The translations under genes were made by a program, and so were the position numbers. A stretch of 64,000 bases of DNA from Peptostreptococcus canis (GTDB lineage: Bacteria > Bacillota > Clostridia > Peptostreptococcales > Peptostreptococcaceae): contig NZ_JABGBW010000001.1 in assembly GCF_014229965.1 (NCBI RefSeq), forward strand, positions 471,811 through 535,810, read 5' to 3'. Position 1 is the stretch's first letter; each line of letters begins with the position of its first letter. Positions 60,748 to 64,000 of this stretch are shown here, piece by piece. The notes below the pieces were generated by a model. The model was given only the letters and a program-made list of their open reading frames with translations, searched no databases and was not told the origin of the DNA.

Positions 60748-61371
60748 ATGAGTTGGATAGATATGATAATAAATTCAATGGAAAAATTAGGTGGGCATGC
60801 AGAATATAAAGATTTATATGATATGATTGAAGATTTATATCCAGAAAAAACATCATCTGTTAAAGATTATAAAGCACAGGTAAGAGGTACTATAGAAAGG
60901 TTTTCAAGTGATTCAGATGTTTTTTATAAAAAAAAATCAAAAAAAGACATATTTTATTTAGTTGGAGAAAAAGGTGATGGTCATTGGGGAATTAGAAATT
61001 TTGAACCTCATGATAATGATGTTGATATGACAGAAGACGATCAAGGGTTTCCAGAAGGAAAGAAAATGTTAAGAGCTCATATATGTAGAGAGAGAAACTA
61101 TAAAATAATAAAAGAAGCAAAGTCTAAGTATAAGGCTGAAAATGGAAGGCTTATATGCGAAATTTGTGAGTTTGATTTTGAAAAAACATATGGTGAGATA
61201 GGTAAAGATTTCATTGAAGGTCATCATATAAGGCCTATATCAGAACTAAATGAAAACGATAAAACTGAAATCAAAGATATAATTATGGTTTGTTCTAATT
61301 GTCATAAAATGTTACATAGAAAAAGGCCTTGGCTAAAAGCAGAAGAGTTGATTGATAAGTTGCTTAAATAA
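60748..61371 (+). CDS. Winged-helix HNH endonuclease
   Basis: The 207-residue protein has an N-terminal winged-helix domain (residues 1-75, HARE-HTH-like: IINSMEKLGGHAEYKDLYDM, DIFYLVGEKG) and a C-terminal HNH nuclease (about 130-200): ICEICEFDF, IEGHHIRPISEL, MVCSNCHKMLHRKRPWL, with both CxxC zinc pairs and the catalytic His. It lies 32 bases after the AAA gene and is likely cotranscribed; it would be the effector nuclease of a two-gene defence system. A stand-alone restriction role is the alternative. Confidence 0.8.
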   Translation: MSWIDMIINSMEKLGGHAEYKDLYDMIEDLYPEKTSSVKDYKAQVRGTIERFSSDSDVFYKKKSKKDIFYLVGEKGDGHWGIRNFEPHDNDVDMTEDDQGFPEGKKMLRAHICRERNYKIIKEAKSKYKAENGRLICEICEFDFEKTYGEIGKDFIEGHHIRPISELNENDKTEIKDIIMVCSNCHKMLHRKRPWLKAEELIDKLLK

Positions 61372-61702
61372 ATACTTTTATATTAATTAATATAAAAATT
61401 TAAAAATAGTAATTTAATAATAGATTTATTAAAGTATATGAAATATATTTTTGAACTATATAATTTACAACTGTAATATCTAATCTCCAGTGGCTTAAAG
61501 CCAATACGGATACAGCCGTTAAAGCTAGACGATTATAAACAATAGGTTTTCTATTTTCCATAGCTCTGTTCTTATATATTGGGAGTCATTCATATCGTTA
61601 ATAAAACGATTGAGTTTAGCCATATATTTTCTGATATTAGTATTTTTTAAATCCATATTCCTTTTTTCAAGCAAGTTTTTAAGTATATTATTTGACACGA
61701 AT
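61372..61702. other. AT-rich gap without a recognisable gene
   Basis: This 330-bp stretch holds no supported gene. A minus-strand frame at 61525-61713 (62 codons) has no ribosome site I trust and no recognised family. The sequence looks like mosaic debris between the HNH gene and the frameshifted PUA-like gene. Confidence 0.4.
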
Positions 61703-62087
61703 TGTTCGTACAATGAGAATGCTGTTTGGGAGATGTTTGAGAATAGAAAGATAAGCGCCTATGGGAAGGCTTCTAGATATATAAAAAGTTTTAATAAAGG
61801 TGAACGTTTTATATTATCATAAAGGATGGGGTGTAATTGGAGCTGGAATAATTAAGAATTCAACTATTAGAGAGGATAAAGCAAATGAGGAACTATATCG
61901 TGATGTAAAGCTAATCACACCACAAATAAAAGATGAAAAAGGAATACATAGTATATCTGCATCGGAATTACGTGTTCTTTTAGGTAAGAATTTTTACTTC
62001 GCATCAACTATAAAGAGTCCATATCTGTCGGATAAAGAGGCTGAATTAGTTATAAATGAATTGAAAAATAAGTACGGTATCCTTTAA
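61703..62087 (+). pseudogene. Frameshifted PUA/EVE-like gene fragment
   Basis: Two frames together read as one protein. The first (61703-61800) gives YNENAVWEMFENRKISAYGK and SRYIKSFNKGE. The second (61800-62087) continues VLYYHKGWGVIGAGIIKNST, LYRDVKLITPQ, ISASELRVLLGKNFYFAS and SDKEAELVINELKN. The join near 61800 lacks or gains bases, and the N-terminus is absent. The beta-rich YYHKGWGVIGAG segment is like EVE/PUA-fold readers found beside restriction genes. Confidence 0.5.
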
Positions 62088-62195
62088 GTTTTTTAATATA
62101 AAACGATCTTATTAAGTTATTGATTTATTGTCACATACAGGTGGAAGTTCAAAAATAAGAAATGATATAAAAAAATTCAAACTGTATTATCGTTT

Positions 62196-62217
62196 CATGT
62201 GGAGAGTGTAGTGTTGA
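62196..62217 (+). repeat. Third rlmD-like attachment sequence
   Basis: CATGTGGAGAGTGTAGTGTT at 62196 resembles the two ICE cores and encodes HVESVVLIS in one frame, an RlmD-type C-terminal reading, with no other rlmD sequence beside it. It looks like the footprint of another element at the same hot spot. Confidence 0.5.
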
Positions 62218-62307
62218 TATCAAGTCTAGAGTTAAGAAAATGTCTGAAAAAATTATTTGGGTTTTTATTAAGATTAATAACAGTAGATTTTTATAAGGGA
62301 GAATTTT

Positions 62308-62802
62308 ATGAATATTATTATAGATTTAGGGAACATCTGGGAGATGCTGTCAGCAATCGGAACGATTGGAGCGGTTGTATTATCCTTGTGGTTATCTAGG
62401 AGAAATGAGCTACCCCGATTATATGTCCATTATTGTATGAACTATAGTTCTGATTTGGTTGAAAAGACACATATTTTTGAGATTGTAAATATAGGGACTA
62501 TTCCGACTACTGTCATTGATGAAGGACTATCATTATTTAATAGGAAATACTTTAATAGTACTATATGTTTTCAGGGGGTTGTAAATTCTAGCTTTAGTTC
62601 TAAAGACTTAGCAACTTCATATTCAAATACTTTAAGGCCGGGTGAGAGTATGACGATTGAAATAGAATTTCAAAATATGATAGATACTGTAAATCTACTA
62701 ATGCAAAGAAAGAATAAATCAAAATGCTATTTTTATATTATAGATAGCACTTGTCAAATGTATTTCACTAAACTTTCAGTAAAAGGTATTGTGAATGAGT
62801 AA
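62308..62802 (+). CDS. Hypothetical membrane-anchored protein
   Basis: The 164-residue protein has one N-terminal membrane helix (residues 10-28: WEMLSAIGTIGAVVLSLWL), then a beta-rich soluble domain with an FEIVNIGTIPTTVI strand and a GESMTIEIEF strand. No family is recognised. GGGAG precedes the ATG. The layout is common among small accessory proteins of defence islands and prophages. Confidence 0.55.
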   Translation: MNIIIDLGNIWEMLSAIGTIGAVVLSLWLSRRNELPRLYVHYCMNYSSDLVEKTHIFEIVNIGTIPTTVIDEGLSLFNRKYFNSTICFQGVVNSSFSSKDLATSYSNTLRPGESMTIEIEFQNMIDTVNLLMQRKNKSKCYFYIIDSTCQMYFTKLSVKGIVNE

Positions 62803-62933
62803 AAATGGTTCAATACCAATCAGTAGTAGTAAGGCAGGACTTATTAAAACTAATTTTTATATTAAAACATATCAACTTAAAAAATAATCAAAGGCTTTAG
62901 GAAGTGGATTAGATGTTATAGGAGGAGGTTGTT

Positions 62934-63713
62934 ATGCCTAGGCGAAGTAAGAACAAATTTGATATCGTTAATAACGAAATACATATCACACGAGAAGGTT
63001 GGACATTAGTAGGACTTACTACATACAGAGAAGATTATTATGAGGAATTAACATCAAAGACTTGGACATTAACTAAACTCAATAATGATACTGAGGATAA
63101 GGGTTATTTGTTGAATGGAACGTTAGGATTACTCCATCGTTATATTGTTGCTAAATGGTATGGCGAAGATGTGCTAGAGGAGATGACAGAAAAAGGATAT
63201 GTTGTTGACCACATGAATAATAGACATGCTGACTGTAGAATATCAAATCTTGAATTCTTAAAAAAGGCATATAATACCGCAAAAGGGCAGGTATTTGATG
63301 TAGATTCTAAGACTATGGAGCACCATATAGCAGTTAACATTTTTAAAGACTTTTCTACTGGATGCTATCAGATTACCATAGGGTGTAATGATGATATTAG
63401 CGTAGTAACTACAAATGGAGAAAAATATCATATTGAGGCTATATTGCTGTTGTATGATTGTGATTATTCAATCGTAATAAATGATGCAGAAAATATATTA
63501 AGAGTGTATGAGACTAAAGGTTATATTGATGTTGGTAAAACCTATGCTTGTGATGTTAAAGTTAGAAAAGCTGTATATATTGAATTAACCGAAGAAGAAA
63601 AAAATGGAGGGGTAGTAATCCGTAATGGTGTACCGTGTTTGGTTTTGGAAACAGGAAAAGCCTTCCTCAAGTCAGTGCATTATCAAGAAGGATGGATGCC
63701 ACCTAAAAAATAA
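62934..63713 (+). CDS. Phage-type HNH endonuclease-like protein
   Basis: The 259-residue protein contains an HNH_3-like segment near residues 65-120: LLHRYIVAKWYGEDVLEEMT, GYVVDHMNNRHADCRISNLE and FLKKAYNTAKG, typical of phage homing endonucleases. The C-terminal half is unassigned. AGGAGGAGG precedes the ATG. The usual intron or AP2 partner is not seen. Confidence 0.72.
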   Translation: MPRRSKNKFDIVNNEIHITREGWTLVGLTTYREDYYEELTSKTWTLTKLNNDTEDKGYLLNGTLGLLHRYIVAKWYGEDVLEEMTEKGYVVDHMNNRHADCRISNLEFLKKAYNTAKGQVFDVDSKTMEHHIAVNIFKDFSTGCYQITIGCNDDISVVTTNGEKYHIEAILLLYDCDYSIVINDAENILRVYETKGYIDVGKTYACDVKVRKAVYIELTEEEKNGGVVIRNGVPCLVLETGKAFLKSVHYQEGWMPPKK

Positions 63714-64000
63714 AGATTCTTTGTCAAATTGTGTTGATAATAATTAAAAAAATTATGTGATAATATCATACAAATTAGGCCGATCACCAAAAGTCAGAAC
63801 AATATTCTAACAATTGGAGGTCGGTATTTTTATGACTAAGTACAACTTCGAATTTAAAAAGAAAGTATTTCAATCATTATCTTAATAGTGGAAATAAATA
63901 TAATGTTATTTTACCTTCTTTCATAATATTATTTTATATCAAAAAGTGACAAAGTCCAAAATTAATCCTAAGGTGACATTATCATAAAATAACAACACAG
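63714..64000. mobile_element. Remnant of an IS3/IS150-like insertion sequence
   Basis: The last part of the window has a short ORF at 63832-63885 (MTKYNFEFKKKVFQSLS) like the start of an IS150-type orfA. Another frame continues HYLNSGNKYNV, so a frameshift has broken it. GGAGG precedes the ATG. No other gene is visible up to the window edge. Confidence 0.5.
63832..63885 (+). pseudogene. Broken transposase orfA start
   Basis: Seventeen codons with a strong ribosome site, then TAA. The KYNFEFKKKV segment is the usual N-terminus of IS150-type orfA, and the following frame keeps YLNSGNKY. Confidence 0.45.

Noticed and set aside
61525..61713. Minus-strand 62-codon ORF
   Set aside because: It lacks a ribosome site and a recognised family, and overlaps the coherent plus-strand PUA-like pseudogene.
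62199..62399. ORF starting at the third attachment-like site
   Set aside because: Only the first codons resemble RlmD; the rest looks random and overlaps the better supported gene at 62308.

Overview
The window comes from a low-GC, anaerobic-type Firmicute (Clostridia/Tissierellia-like). Codon use is AT-rich, Shine-Dalgarno sequences are strong, the chromosomal order is a probable dnaE end, then pfkA, pyk and rlmD, and the mobile genes are of the clostridial Tn1549/CTn5 type. The species cannot be named from the sequence alone.

Layout. (1) 1-4662 is chromosome: the end of a probable dnaE, phosphofructokinase, pyruvate kinase with its C-terminal extension, a long palindrome, and the 23S rRNA methyltransferase gene rlmD. 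(2) 4621-59206 is an integrative conjugative element (ICE) of about 54.6 kb, integrated into the 3' end of rlmD. An 11-bp direct repeat marks both ends, and the displaced true 3' end of rlmD lies at 59196-59457. From left to right the ICE carries replication genes (repA-like, dnaC-like), pcfB, the coupling-protein gene virD4, type IV secretion genes (Maff2, TrbL/VirB6-like, PrgI, VirB4, CHAP hydrolase, DUF4315 and CD1107-family surface protein), topB, a KilA-N gene, a 2915-residue methylase/helicase with a TnpV-like gene overprinted in another frame, an SSB-like gene, and a regulator. Two cargo blocks follow, with the MobC/relaxase pair on the minus strand between them: a two-component system with a peptide-resistance type ABC transporter, and an AraC regulator with an ECF transporter, an ABC exporter pair and a MATE pump. 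The ICE ends with a sigma-like gene, a structured noncoding stretch, a small ORF and a large serine recombinase. (3) A second element, an integrative mobilizable element (IME) of the Tn4451/TnpX type and 9.86 kb long, sits inside virD4 at 8284-18145. It carries its own large serine recombinase, an HxlR regulator with two radical SAM enzymes, a sigma-like gene, a MobA/MobL relaxase, a replication initiator, an acetyltransferase, an NTF2-like protein and TnpW. (4) 59458-64000 is a mosaic accessory stretch: a truncated AAA/TOPRIM protein, a winged-helix HNH nuclease, a frameshifted PUA/EVE-like gene, a third rlmD-like attachment sequence, a phage-type HNH protein and an IS remnant.

How it works together. 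The ICE encodes almost all of a conjugation machine, but its coupling protein is split by the IME. Deleting 8286-18145 restores one open frame of 594 codons, so IME excision would switch ICE transfer back on. The IME relaxase itself probably needs an ICE coupling protein. Several proteins of both elements share a short C-terminal motif (K-P/E-S-I/V-x3-I-K-x-Y-Q), and the CHAP protein and the giant helicase share a nearly identical 37-residue Asp-rich module. These may be undescribed recognition signals. No rRNA, tRNA or CRISPR array was seen.
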